A stretch of DNA of 64,000 bases from Candidatus Scalindua sp. Lineage in GTDB: Bacteria; Planctomycetota; Brocadiia; Brocadiales; Scalinduaceae. Numbering within the stretch: the stretch's first letter is position 1; the number at the start of each line of letters is the position of its first letter. A model generated the notes under the pieces. It was not told the origin of the DNA. It saw only the letters and a list, made by a program, of their open reading frames with translations, and did not search any database. Made by a program: the position numbers and the translations under genes. Positions 47,066 through 56,678 of the stretch are shown here, one piece after another. Location: positions 1-64,000 of the forward strand of contig JALDRB010000001.1 in the NCBI GenBank assembly GCA_031316155.1, in the 5' to 3' direction.

Positions 47066-48097
47066 TTACCCTCCGACTGGTGTAAGTTTGATAATTTTAG
47101 GTTTTCTGATCTCGTCTTCTATAGTAGTTGCCGTCTTTATCGCTTTGATTCCTTCCTCACCTGGCACAATCGAATCTTCACTATTCCTAACGCAGTTCAC
47201 GAATGATTCAAGTTCTTTTTTTAACGGTTCTTCATTGTCCATTTTTATCTGTTCTATTTTCAATAAATCTCCGAACACAAAATTCTTCAGATCTTTAATT
47301 GAAGAAACGTCAGTATCTTCAATGTTCATAGACTTAAGAGTCAGTCGCGGAGACTTTCTATAAATGATAGCTTCTTGTTTCTGATAATCAAGCGAAATAT
47401 AGGAATCTTCAGAAAATAAACGGATTTTTCTCATCGGTACAAAAGAGACCCGACTTGCCGTAATATTTGCAACACAACCATTTTCAAATTGAATTCGTGC
47501 ATTTGCAATGTCTTCTCTATTTGATATGACGTTTACGCCAACCGCATCAATCTTTTTTACTTTTGATTTTGATAAATAAAGGATAATATCTATATCATGA
47601 ATCATCAAGTCCAGGACTACACCAATATCAGCTGATCGGAAGGTAAAAGGACTCAATCTGTGACACTCAATAAATTTTAAAGATATATCAAGCTTCTGAA
47701 TTGCCTGTATAGCAGGGTTAAATCTTTCAATAAAGCCGGCCTGCAAGACGGTGCCATTCTTCCTGCTTAGCCGTATTAATTCTTCTGCCTCAGAAATGGT
47801 TCCCGTCATAGGCTTTTCTACTAAAAGGTTTACACCATTTTCAATTAATTCCTTGGCAATCTGATAATGATGCTTTGTGGGCACCACAACACTGGCTGCA
47901 TCTACCTTTCCAGCGATTTCTTTAAATGAACGGTAAAATTTCGTATTACAACGTTGTGCTACCGTTTCACCTTGCACACGGTCAATATCCACTATTCCGC
48001 ATAATTTCACTTCCGGCATATTGGCATAGATTCGGGCATGCTCTTTCCCTAAATGACCAACTCCGATAACGGCTATATTTAATCTTTTTTTATTCAC
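47066..48097 (-). CDS. Gfo/Idh/MocA-family oxidoreductase, possible GnnA-like
   Basis: 343 residues. Rossmann start IAVIGVGHLGKEHARIY; VEKPMTGT is the EKP motif; IHDIDIILYL provides the HD pair. Its place just after lpxA fits GnnA, which oxidises UDP-GlcNAc on the way to a 3-amino sugar for lipid A. A GnnB aminotransferase is not in the window, so this is an inference. 20 bases downstream of lpxA. Confidence 0.85.
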   Translation of the reverse strand: MNKKRLNIAVIGVGHLGKEHARIYANMPEVKLCGIVDIDRVQGETVAQRCNTKFYRSFKEIAGKVDAASVVVPTKHHYQIAKELIENGVNLLVEKPMTGTISEAEELIRLSRKNGTVLQAGFIERFNPAIQAIQKLDISLKFIECHRLSPFTFRSADIGVVLDLMIHDIDIILYLSKSKVKKIDAVGVNVISNREDIANARIQFENGCVANITASRVSFVPMRKIRLFSEDSYISLDYQKQEAIIYRKSPRLTLKSMNIEDTDVSSIKDLKNFVFGDLLKIEQIKMDNEEPLKKELESFVNCVRNSEDSIVPGEEGIKAIKTATTIEDEIRKPKIIKLTPVGG

Positions 48098-48117
48098 ATT
48101 TCTCTTGGACTTCGGGT

Positions 48118-48921
48118 CTATACCGGCCTTAAGGACTCTCTCTGTCTTCCAGATTTTCCTTTATCAACATCTCTGAAAAAATCTATCAGTACCCTTATTT
48201 CCGGCAACTGGTTTTCCTGATTTTCTAATTTAGTCAAGATTTGGTTCCTGTTTAGCGTTTCAGAACGGAATAACTGTTTGAACGCATCCTTAATTGCAAG
48301 TATTAACTCTTGCGAAAAACCAGATCTTTCCAACCCTATGGTATTTACTTGCCGTACTTTTGCAGGATTCCCCTCCACTATCATATAGGGAGGCACGTCT
48401 TGTACGATTCTCGTCAACCCTCCCACATATGAATATTGCCCAATGGTCGCAAACGGTTGTATCGCTGCGTAGCCCATCAGCTTTGCAAAATTTTCTACTT
48501 TTACGTGCCCTCCGAGGAGTACGCCATTTGCTAATAAAACATTGTTATTTATAATGCAATCATGTGCTATGTGTGAACAGGCCATAAAGAAATTATTATC
48601 ACCAATAACGGTTACTCCACCTCCTTTTTCAGTTCCCGTATTGACGGTAATACACTCACGAATGATGTTGTTGCTTCCAATTTTAAGCTTTGTATCTTCT
48701 CCCTTATACTTGAAATCCTGAGGCTCTGAACCAATTACCGAGTAAGGGTAAAAAACATTTTTTTCGGCAATCGAGGTATTCCCTGTGATGGTAACATTAT
48801 TTTTAATAATGTTACCATCAGAAATTTCTACATGTTGTCCAATAACTGAAAAAGGACCTATTTCAACGTCTCGGCCAATCTCCGCCCCTGAGTGAATTAT
48901 GGCTGTAGAATGTATCTTCAT
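48118..48921 (-). CDS. lpxA: acyl-ACP--UDP-sugar O-acyltransferase LpxA
   Basis: First acylation of lipid A synthesis. 267 residues with left-handed beta-helix hexapeptides (HSTAIIHSGAEIGRDVEIG), the catalytic His in SHIAHDCII, and the C-terminal VEGNPAKVRQVN. ATG at 48921 has AAAGG nine bases upstream. A 180-base gap separates it from lpxC. Confidence 0.95.
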   Translation of the reverse strand: MKIHSTAIIHSGAEIGRDVEIGPFSVIGQHVEISDGNIIKNNVTITGNTSIAEKNVFYPYSVIGSEPQDFKYKGEDTKLKIGSNNIIRECITVNTGTEKGGGVTVIGDNNFFMACSHIAHDCIINNNVLLANGVLLGGHVKVENFAKLMGYAAIQPFATIGQYSYVGGLTRIVQDVPPYMIVEGNPAKVRQVNTIGLERSGFSQELILAIKDAFKQLFRSETLNRNQILTKLENQENQLPEIRVLIDFFRDVDKGKSGRQRESLRPV

Positions 48922-49101
48922 TTTGTCTAAACCTTTTAGCAGGATTCATCGCAAAACTATACATTTGCTGTTCAAAATAAACCACGGCACCCACTGTGTT
49001 GTAAACCAGGTAAAAAACTTTGTGGAGGGTAGGCATCCTTGAATTCATCAGCAAACTCTCTTTGTGGTAAATCAATGCCAGAAAAATATTTGATGCTTAA
49101 C

Positions 49102-49974
49102 TTAATTATTTGTCTGGTTTTTTGATATTTCAATAATCTTTTTTGCCATGCGAGCATTTAGATTGTGACCTGATTTTGTAGCAATTATACGAGCATGTAA
49201 CACAAGATTCGTCAGGTACAGATCACCGATAATGTCCAGTATCTTGTGTCGGACACATTCGTTTGGGAATCTCAGAGTGGCAGGAGTCATAGACAGAGGT
49301 TTTTTTACCGTACCATCCTCATGTAAAACAAAAGTATTATCATCAGTAACACCTTTTCCCAGCCCGAGCCTTTTAAACTCTTCAACAGAGGTGCTTAAGC
49401 CAAAAGTTCTTGCAGGGGCTATCTGGGACATAAAATTTTTTTCCGTCATCTCAATCTCAAAACATTGCCTGTTTAAAAACGAACCGTTAAAATCAAGAAT
49501 ATAAGAAAGAGATAACCCTTTATCATAAGGCAAGGCCACAATGCTGGCATCACCATTGGTTACTTCCAATTTGCATTGCAGATAGAAATTCTTTTTTTGT
49601 TCTTTTTGGTGGATGATTCCAGCACCTTTTAACAAACGGGTAAACAAGAGGGAGCTGCCATCACCTGCGGGAATCTCTTTTCCGTTCATTTCAATTTCTA
49701 TGTTGTCGATGCCAAGACCTGCCAAAGCTGCCATTACGTGCTCTACGCTTTTTATTCCTACGCCGTTCTTTTGCAATGAGATTTGACGTTCACAATCAGA
49801 AACTGTTTCAGTATTTGCAGAAATTTTGGGACGTCCTGCAATGTCATTACGAACAAAATAGATACCCATATTTTCAGTTGCAGGCCTGAAACAAAGCTTA
49901 ACTTCTTCACCTGTAAACAGACCGATGCCTGAATATTCAACAACTCTTGCAATTGTTCTTTGCTGGTTAGTCAA
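49102..49974 (-). CDS. lpxC: UDP-3-O-acyl-N-acetylglucosamine deacetylase LpxC
   Basis: Zinc enzyme committing to lipid A synthesis. 290 residues: GIGLFTG, SVEHVMAALAGLGIDN (first zinc His), IPAGDGSS, and FPNECVRHKILDIIGDL (second His and Asp). Stand-alone, without the FabZ domain sometimes fused in other phyla. Two bases downstream of skp. Confidence 0.96.
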   Translation of the reverse strand: MTNQQRTIARVVEYSGIGLFTGEEVKLCFRPATENMGIYFVRNDIAGRPKISANTETVSDCERQISLQKNGVGIKSVEHVMAALAGLGIDNIEIEMNGKEIPAGDGSSLLFTRLLKGAGIIHQKEQKKNFYLQCKLEVTNGDASIVALPYDKGLSLSYILDFNGSFLNRQCFEIEMTEKNFMSQIAPARTFGLSTSVEEFKRLGLGKGVTDDNTFVLHEDGTVKKPLSMTPATLRFPNECVRHKILDIIGDLYLTNLVLHARIIATKSGHNLNARMAKKIIEISKNQTNN

Positions 49975-49976
49975 AA

Positions 49977-50588
49977 TTATTTCTTCTCCTTTTCTTTAAG
50001 GTAATTTGCATTAAGATTATTCACCACCTTTGACGTAATATCGACGGCCTTAGAATGATATAACACCGTTCTGATTCCTATCTTAAATTGCAAATCAGAC
50101 ATTTGCCCGCTTTTCAGTTCTGGTTCTTCTTTTTTAATGATAAGGTCAAATCCTTCCATTTCACCAATGCTTTCAACTTCATCAACTACAATTCCATAGA
50201 TGGTTTCAAAAAACTCTCTGTATTTTTTCAGCAATTGTCTTTCGGCAAACTTTGCATAACCTTCGAGCTCCACATTTTTTCTCTCTAATAATTCCTCATT
50301 TTTTTTTCTGCTGTCACTGCCCAGATCCAATAACTGTGTTTCTTCATCCAGACTGATCATTTCTTTTCTTTTCTGGTTTATTTCATTTTGAAATTCCTTC
50401 TCCATGTCTTTCAACTGCTGGTCATGAGCTTTGCGTTTTTCATATTTTTCAAATACTCCGCTTATATCAACAACGCCTATTTTAAAATCTGCTGCTCCAG
50501 CATTTGTAACAACTGTCCATAGCAAAAGAAAACACAACAAAAAGCTTACAAAAGACATTTTAGCCCAAAGAGTTTTCATAATTATCAA
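49977..50588 (-). CDS. skp: Skp/OmpH-like periplasmic chaperone
   Basis: 203 residues. Signal peptide about 1-33 (FLLCFLLLWTVVTNAGA). Then FKIGVVDISGVFEKY and a long coiled coil (QLKDMEKEFQNEINQKRKEM, ELLERKNVELEGYAKFAE), the tentacle layout of Skp. Carries unfolded outer-membrane proteins to the Bam complex; placement directly after bamA fits. Confidence 0.88.
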   Translation of the reverse strand: MIIMKTLWAKMSFVSFLLCFLLLWTVVTNAGAADFKIGVVDISGVFEKYEKRKAHDQQLKDMEKEFQNEINQKRKEMISLDEETQLLDLGSDSRKKNEELLERKNVELEGYAKFAERQLLKKYREFFETIYGIVVDEVESIGEMEGFDLIIKKEEPELKSGQMSDLQFKIGIRTVLYHSKAVDITSKVVNNLNANYLKEKEKK

Positions 50589-50625
50589 TCCCTTTCCCGG
50601 TTTTTAAAAGTGAAAAAAGTTGTTT

Positions 50626-52977
50626 TTACTGTCCCGCTCCACCAAAGTTAAACGTTATCGTCTGTGTATCATCTTCGTCCTTCCTTACTATGGGGATACC
50701 AAAGTCAACGGATACAATAGAGTTCCCTAAAAACGGCACACGTATCCGGACACCAAACCCAACGGAAGCACGCATATTATTCAAATTAATATCATTTATT
50801 TCATTGTCGGCTTTTCCCACATCAAGAAACAAGGCTCCTCTCGCCATATCTGTGTAAACCGGCATGGTGTATTCAACTGATCCAAGCATCAGTATCTCAC
50901 CACCGGTCTGTTCTCCTGTTGTCTCATCAACAGGGCCCACACCTCGAAAACTAAATCCCCGTATTGAACCGGAGCCCCCACCAAAAAAACGTTCAAAAAT
51001 TGGTACTTCTTCGTCTGTTGTACTATCGACTACCCCAATCGTTCCACCAAATGAGATAACGTGTTTTCCCCAATTAGGAAAATCGAAGAGCGTTTTATAA
51101 TTTGTCGCACTTATTGAAAATTTAACAATATCGACATCAAGACCTGATACTTCCACGGACGTTTGAACCTGATAACCTTTGGTCGGAGTAGCTCTGTTAT
51201 CCCGCCTATCAAGTGCTGCACTCAGCTCCAAAGATAACTTAGAACTACTCCCTTCGATATCTTTAACCGTTTGAGGTGCATTATCATCAATATTCTGAAC
51301 GCCGATCACTTCATAGTTTGGAGTGAGCCTAAGCACTAAACTTCTCCCGATCTGCTTACCTACGGTTATTTTCGCTCCCTTTCTTTCTTCATCATAATCT
51401 TCCCTGGCACGTCTGAAAACGAAAGAACTGAGTCCTAAACTATAACCGGTATCATAAACAGACGGATTCGTAAACGAAAACAGACCTTCCGTTCTTTGAA
51501 ATCCCGGACTGAGTCTCAGTGTCACAACATGTCCCCCTCCACGAAAAGCATTGCCCGATACAAAATCTTTCCAGTTCTTAGGAAAATCAAATATATCGAA
51601 GTTTTTATCTGTATAAGAAACATCAGCAAACAGTCCTACATTTGCACCCAGACCTCCACCAAAGCGTAACAGGCCTGTCCTCCCCTCCTTTACTTCGACG
51701 AGAACATTCCTGGTATTTGGTTTAGATCCCGGTTCATAGTCTATGTTCGTAGGAATACCCGATTCGTTATCGAAGAACCCGGTATTTACAAGCCTTTGTT
51801 GACTAATACGAATTTTCTCCGTATCAAGAATTTCCCCGGGGTAAAAGAGCAATTCTCTCCGGATAACATTATCCTTTGTCTTGTCATTACCTGAAATGGA
51901 GATCTTTTCAATAAATATCCTCTCTTTTTCTTCTATATCATAGGTTATATCAACTTCCGGCTTATCCTGACTATACTTATGGCTCGCATTAACAACCGTA
52001 TTAACATACCCCTGACTACCGTAAGTGTTTTTAATATTTTGGGTATCTTTCTGAAACGTCTCCGGCATAAAAGGGTCCCCTTTTTTCAGTTCTAGTATTT
52101 CCTGTATTTCAGAGGCAGTAAAAAGTTTATTTCCTTTTATATGGGTAGTCCCAACGTGGTAACGTTCTCCCTCCTCTATAATAATCTTGATAAACATTTT
52201 AGTCTTATCAGGGCTAAATTGGATTTCCGATTTCAGATCGGTATCCAGCCATCCTCCAGCTCCATAAAAGGCTTTGATTTTATCTTTGTCTTCTTCAAAC
52301 TTATCTTTATTGAATACCCCTGAAAATACCAGCTTCGGGAATTTTCTCACTTTCGTCGAAAGAAACTTCAAAAGTCTTTTTTCTAAGAAAGTATTATTCC
52401 CTTCGATACGAATTTCCTTTACAAAGACCTTCGGTCCTTCCTTAATATGATAAATAATATCAACATGCCCCTTCGATTCTTCCTCCACACTTACAACATC
52501 TGCAAAATAATAGCCTTTTTCTTGATAAAGTTCCCGAATTTTATCCTCGCCAAATTTTTCTAAATAGGATTTTAAATAATCACCCTTTCTCAACTCTACA
52601 ACCTGCTCAAGATTCTTCGTTTTGATCTTTCTGTTACCGATAAATAATATGTCTCTAATAACAGGGCGTTCCGTAACAAGAAAAATCAGTTTTACCCCAT
52701 CTTCAAAAGGCTCTATTTCAACCTCAATATTATCAAAATATCCTAATGACCAGATAGCATCAACGTCCTGACTAACGGCTTGCGGGTTGTATATATCACC
52801 AACTCTTATCTTTGTTGCCGCCTTTATCGTTAATGCGTTTACTCTTTGGCTTCCTTTTACGTCGATTTTATTTATAACGAGATTGGCTTCAGAGGGTTCC
52901 TGGGCTTTAAGCCCTGCATAATTTATCAGGAAAGAAAATAGTATCGTGACTGCAAAAATCACGTATTTACTTAGCAT
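50626..52977 (-). CDS. bamA: outer membrane protein assembly factor BamA
   Basis: 783 residues. Signal peptide 1-26; five POTRA domains (LVINKIDVKGSQRVN, RDILFIGNRKIKTKN, KEIRIEGNNTF, GTTHIKGNKLFTA, EKISISGNDKTKDN), then the beta-barrel with the VRGF-type loop as SIRGFSFRGVGP, and a C-terminal FGIPIVRKDEDD..FNFGGAGQ. Inserts outer-membrane proteins. Two-base gap from dnaB. Confidence 0.95.
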   Translation of the reverse strand: MLSKYVIFAVTILFSFLINYAGLKAQEPSEANLVINKIDVKGSQRVNALTIKAATKIRVGDIYNPQAVSQDVDAIWSLGYFDNIEVEIEPFEDGVKLIFLVTERPVIRDILFIGNRKIKTKNLEQVVELRKGDYLKSYLEKFGEDKIRELYQEKGYYFADVVSVEEESKGHVDIIYHIKEGPKVFVKEIRIEGNNTFLEKRLLKFLSTKVRKFPKLVFSGVFNKDKFEEDKDKIKAFYGAGGWLDTDLKSEIQFSPDKTKMFIKIIIEEGERYHVGTTHIKGNKLFTASEIQEILELKKGDPFMPETFQKDTQNIKNTYGSQGYVNTVVNASHKYSQDKPEVDITYDIEEKERIFIEKISISGNDKTKDNVIRRELLFYPGEILDTEKIRISQQRLVNTGFFDNESGIPTNIDYEPGSKPNTRNVLVEVKEGRTGLLRFGGGLGANVGLFADVSYTDKNFDIFDFPKNWKDFVSGNAFRGGGHVVTLRLSPGFQRTEGLFSFTNPSVYDTGYSLGLSSFVFRRAREDYDEERKGAKITVGKQIGRSLVLRLTPNYEVIGVQNIDDNAPQTVKDIEGSSSKLSLELSAALDRRDNRATPTKGYQVQTSVEVSGLDVDIVKFSISATNYKTLFDFPNWGKHVISFGGTIGVVDSTTDEEVPIFERFFGGGSGSIRGFSFRGVGPVDETTGEQTGGEILMLGSVEYTMPVYTDMARGALFLDVGKADNEINDINLNNMRASVGFGVRIRVPFLGNSIVSVDFGIPIVRKDEDDTQTITFNFGGAGQ

Positions 52978-52979
52978 AA

Positions 52980-54326
52980 TCAGTACATGTCCAAATTAGT
53001 ATTCTTATTGCAATTTTCGAATCTCAAAAACTGTCGCAAAAAAGTTAGTGTTATTTTCCCGACAGGCCCATTTCTTTGCTTTGCAATATTCAACTCAACC
53101 TCACCCGGTTTTTTATTCGGATCATAGTAATCATCCCTGTGTAGCAATATAATTACATCAGCATCCTGTTCTATAGAACCTGATTCCCTTAAATCTGATA
53201 TTCTCGGCTTGTGCCCTTCACGTGTTTCTACAGACCGGTTTAACTGTGAGACGGCAATAACAGGTATTTTTAATTCACGGGCCAGCGCTTTCAGCCCACG
53301 GGAAATAACAGATATTTCCTGCTGACGACTCTCTCCTCCGCCCCCCTCCATGAGCTGCAGATAATCAATAATTATCAACCGTATATCATGTTGCGCTTTA
53401 AGACGCCGGGCTTTAGCGCGCAACTCGAGAATACTTAGCCCTGGGGTTTCATCAATAAAAATAGCTGCCTCTGAGAGCACTCCCATTGACAAAGGAAGCT
53501 TTGACCATTGACTGTCATCGAGTTTACCCGTGCGCATCAAATGTGCGTCTATTTTTGCGTGTGAGCATAACATATTTTGCGCAACTTGTTGTGCTGACAT
53601 TTCCAGAGAAAAAATTGCAGTAGGGTTTTTATCAATTCCACCTATATTTTCTGCCAAATTTAACGTGAAGCTTGTTTTGCCCATACTTGGCCTGGCAGCA
53701 ACGATGATCAACTCTGAATCTTGCAATCCTGACGTAATATCGTCTAAATCAAAAAACCCCGTTGACAAGCCCGTAAGCCTGCTTTCTCTTTCATGTAACG
53801 TTTCCAAACGATCAAAGGTGCTGTTGAGTATTTCGTATAGTTTTGTGGTAGGATGTGACAGCTTCTGCTGAGTTATATCAAATATAGACTTTTCTGCCAT
53901 ATCTAATAGCTCATCAGATTCTAAAAAGTCGTGGTAAGCCTTCTGCTGTATTTTTGTTGTAGCTGCGATTAAATCACGTTTTATCGCTTTTTCCCGAACA
54001 ATTTTTGCATAAAATTCTACATTTGCGGTTATGGGAACCGATTCTTCCAGTTCCATTAAGTACTCAAAACCTCCAACCTTATCAAGCAAGGAGCGTTTGA
54101 AAAGCTCATCTTTCAAAAGTACCAGATCAACAACTCTTTGCTTGTCGTACAAATTGAGAATAGCTTCAAAGATATGAATGTGCGAAGTTTTATAAAAACT
54201 ATTCGCGTTCAATATCTGCGCAACCAAATCAATAGTATCATTGTCTATCAGCATAGAACCCAGAACGCTAATTTCTGCTTCCATACTATATGGCTGTACT
54301 TTGTCCTGAATCAACACGTTCGACAT
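52980..54326 (-). CDS. dnaB: replicative DNA helicase DnaB
   Basis: 448 residues. N-terminal primase-interaction domain (PYSMEAEISVLGSMLID), linker, and RecA-like core with Walker A ARPSMGKTSF, IIDYLQLM, SQLNRSVE and DLRESGSIEQDADVI. No intein. The neighbourhood rplI-dnaB is common in bacteria. Confidence 0.96.
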   Translation of the reverse strand: MSNVLIQDKVQPYSMEAEISVLGSMLIDNDTIDLVAQILNANSFYKTSHIHIFEAILNLYDKQRVVDLVLLKDELFKRSLLDKVGGFEYLMELEESVPITANVEFYAKIVREKAIKRDLIAATTKIQQKAYHDFLESDELLDMAEKSIFDITQQKLSHPTTKLYEILNSTFDRLETLHERESRLTGLSTGFFDLDDITSGLQDSELIIVAARPSMGKTSFTLNLAENIGGIDKNPTAIFSLEMSAQQVAQNMLCSHAKIDAHLMRTGKLDDSQWSKLPLSMGVLSEAAIFIDETPGLSILELRAKARRLKAQHDIRLIIIDYLQLMEGGGGESRQQEISVISRGLKALARELKIPVIAVSQLNRSVETREGHKPRISDLRESGSIEQDADVIILLHRDDYYDPNKKPGEVELNIAKQRNGPVGKITLTFLRQFLRFENCNKNTNLDMY

Positions 54327-54389
54327 TTGTTAAATATTGTGTTTGTTGCGATTCTGAGATATGGAACAAATCAAAGGGATTTAATGTGG

Positions 54390-54908
54390 TTACTCTTTCT
54401 TCTTGCCGGAATTGCTTTGAGCAGGAAGCTCGACTGATTCTTCCTGGAGGATTGCAGAATCCTCCGTTTCACTCACAACATGCACACTGCATTCCGATTT
54501 CACCTCTGGATGCAGCGCTACTGAAACCTTATATTCACCACACTTTTTGATTGGACTCTCAAGGCTGACCATATTTTCATCTACACGAAAACCTTTTTCA
54601 CAGAGGGCCTCTGCAATATGTTGTGCCAATACAGAACCAAAAAGTTTTCCCTCTTTGTTTGTTTTAACGGTTATCGCGCATGTAGCTTTTGAAATATTAT
54701 TTGCAATTACTTGCAAATTTTGAATTTCTTCTCTATAAATTTCTTCTTGTTTTTTTCTCTTAATACTTAACTGTTCAATATTTCCAGGATTTATATCCGT
54801 TGCAAATTTTTTAGGCAAAAGATAATTCCGTGCATATCCATTCGCCACATCAACCACATCGCCAATCTTACCCAGTTTTCTAATATCTTTTTTTAGCAAA
54901 ATCTTCAT
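54390..54908 (-). CDS. rplI: 50S ribosomal protein L9
   Basis: 172 residues. N-terminal domain MKILLKKDIRKLGKIGDVVD, GYARNYLLPKKFA, connecting helix, and C-terminal domain with KLFGSV. A charged tail (VELPAQSNSGKKKE) extends past the usual end. In the rpsF-ssb-rpsR-rplI cluster. Confidence 0.95.
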   Translation of the reverse strand: MKILLKKDIRKLGKIGDVVDVANGYARNYLLPKKFATDINPGNIEQLSIKRKKQEEIYREEIQNLQVIANNISKATCAITVKTNKEGKLFGSVLAQHIAEALCEKGFRVDENMVSLESPIKKCGEYKVSVALHPEVKSECSVHVVSETEDSAILQEESVELPAQSNSGKKKE

Positions 54909-54958
54909 TGTATTGTAATGGTTTTTAAATTTTTTTATAATTTTTAAATTTTACGTAC

Positions 54959-55234
54959 TTACGCAACGTATGGCAACAAAGCCATAAATCTTGCCCTCTT
55001 TAAGGCTGTTTTGACAGAGCGTTGGTGTTTAGAACAATTCCCTGAACGCCTTTTAGAAAGCAATCTGGCCTGACTGCCCATAAGCTTTTGTAAAAATTTC
55101 AAATCTTTATAATCCACCTCATCCATTTTCATTCGACAAAATCGACACTTATTTGTCAGCTCTGCATACTTTTTCTTCGTTTGCGAGAAATTTTTATTTC
55201 CTTTCCCTTTTTGCCCTTTTTGCATTTTTTGCAT
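54959..55234 (-). CDS. rpsR: 30S ribosomal protein S18
   Basis: 91 residues. KCRFC at the start of the globular part, DYKDLKFLQKLMG, KRRSGNCSKHQRSVKTALKR, and the end RFMALLPYV. Cysteines suggest the zinc-binding C+ form. Basic N-terminal extension rich in Lys/Gln. Confidence 0.95.
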   Translation of the reverse strand: MQKMQKGQKGKGNKNFSQTKKKYAELTNKCRFCRMKMDEVDYKDLKFLQKLMGSQARLLSKRRSGNCSKHQRSVKTALKRARFMALLPYVA

Positions 55235-55271
55235 TGGAGTAACTCTCCTGTTTATATAAAAAAAACTGATT

Positions 55272-55715
55272 CTAGAACGGAATCTCTTCGCCGCTCAAAT
55301 CATCTAAATCCCCTGACTGTTGATTTCCCTCTCCCGTATCATGATCATGAAATGTTCCAGTATCCCCACCGCCTCCCTTCGCAGAACCACTGCCGATAAA
55401 CTGGAAATTCTCTGCAACAACACGCAAGACACTACGCTTCTGCCCATCTTTTGTTTCCCATTGATTAAACTGCAATCTACCCTCAATAAATATGGGATTC
55501 CCCTTGCTGAAATACTCATTAATAACCTCGGCACGCCTTCCAAATGCATTTATATCAACGAAACACACTTCTTCTTTCTTTTCGCTGTTTTGCCCAGTCC
55601 ACGTTCTGTTAACGGCTATACCGAAACTGGCAACTGCTGTACCGCTGGGTGTATACCTCAACTCCGGATCCCTCGTGAGATTTCCCATTAAGTAAACTTT
55701 ATTGAGACTTGCCAT
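55272..55715 (-). CDS. ssb: single-stranded DNA-binding protein
   Basis: 147 residues. OB fold (NKVYLMGNLTRDPELRYTPS, FGRRAEVINEYFSKG, EGRLQFNQWE), Gly-rich linker and the acidic C-terminal tip DLSGEEIPF that recruits partners. Between rpsF and rpsR, as in most bacteria. Confidence 0.96.
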   Translation of the reverse strand: MASLNKVYLMGNLTRDPELRYTPSGTAVASFGIAVNRTWTGQNSEKKEEVCFVDINAFGRRAEVINEYFSKGNPIFIEGRLQFNQWETKDGQKRSVLRVVAENFQFIGSGSAKGGGGDTGTFHDHDTGEGNQQSGDLDDLSGEEIPF

Positions 55716-55734
55716 GATTCTTCTTACCTTCTCG

Positions 55735-56097
55735 CTACTCCTGCACCGCAGATTCTACCGGAACAGCAACCTCCTCATGAATTTCTGTTTCTTGCTGCGG
55801 AGGCTCTTTAATCCTATCCACTTTCACAATCAAAGACCTTAAGACATTATCCGAGAGCTTCAAATCATGTTTTATTAAAACAATAGACTCCGGAGGTGCA
55901 TTGAAATACATGAGCAAATAAACACCTCGCTTTTGCCCCTTTAAGATGTATGCAAATTTTCTCTCTTCCCATTTTTCACTTTGCAGGATTTCAATTCCTC
56001 TATTTTTCAAAATATTCTGGACTTCATTAACAGCTGCATCCCAATCGTTATTGGCAATGGTACTGTTAATAATGAACATACCTTCATACAACCTCAA
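55735..56097 (-). CDS. rpsF: 30S ribosomal protein S6
   Basis: 120 residues. YEGMFIINSTI, KWEERKFAYILKGQKRGVY and LSDNVLRSLIVKVD are typical. Acidic tail. Overlaps none; ssb follows after 19 bases. Confidence 0.95.
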   Translation of the reverse strand: MRLYEGMFIINSTIANNDWDAAVNEVQNILKNRGIEILQSEKWEERKFAYILKGQKRGVYLLMYFNAPPESIVLIKHDLKLSDNVLRSLIVKVDRIKEPPQQETEIHEEVAVPVESAVQE

Positions 56098-56117
56098 TTT
56101 TTCATTCCCTCCTACTC

Positions 56118-56675
56118 CTAATTAAACATGTTCATGCAATCGGTTATTCCCTTGGCAAACCAAACATCAATAGCCTTGCATGCCTTATTTAAAGCGTTTT
56201 CAATGGTATCACCTTCTTCATCTGTAAAAGGCGACAAAACAAACTCTTTTTTCCTTTCCGAAGGACAGCCGCCAATACCTATCTTTAATCTGGGAAAACC
56301 GGCGTTTCCCAAACAATCCATAACAGATTTCAGCCCCTTGTGCCCGCTGCTTCCGCCATGTCCCCGCACCCGGATCTTACCTAAAGGAAGGGCGCTATCG
56401 TCCAAGACTACTAATATTTCATCTATCTGACACCCATATTTCCCGATAATTTTTTTCACCGCTTCGCCACTTAAATTCATAAATGTCTGCGGCTTTACAA
56501 AAAGGACCTTTTCACCCTCAATAAAGCATTCATGAATAGTTGCATCAAAACGGTTTTTAGCGTAAACAGCCCTGTATTCTTTTACCAACTTGTCAACAAC
56601 CATAAAGCCGATATTATGCCTGGTTTTTACATATTTTTCACCCGGATTCCCAAGCCCGACGACAACTTTCATCAA
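56118..56675 (-). CDS. pth: peptidyl-tRNA hydrolase
   Basis: 185 residues. GLGNPGEKYVKTRHNIGFM with the catalytic His, KPQTFMNLSGEAV with the Asn, and VLDDSALPLGKIRVRGHGGS with the Asp. Frees tRNA from stalled peptidyl-tRNA. Three bases after rplY. Confidence 0.96.
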   Translation of the reverse strand: MMKVVVGLGNPGEKYVKTRHNIGFMVVDKLVKEYRAVYAKNRFDATIHECFIEGEKVLFVKPQTFMNLSGEAVKKIIGKYGCQIDEILVVLDDSALPLGKIRVRGHGGSSGHKGLKSVMDCLGNAGFPRLKIGIGGCPSERKKEFVLSPFTDEEGDTIENALNKACKAIDVWFAKGITDCMNMFN

Positions 56676-56678
56676 TCC

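Noticed and set aside
48863-49075. 70-codon frame between lpxC and lpxA, checked as a FabZ remnant
   Set aside because: No FabZ motif and it overlaps lpxA; treated as spacer.
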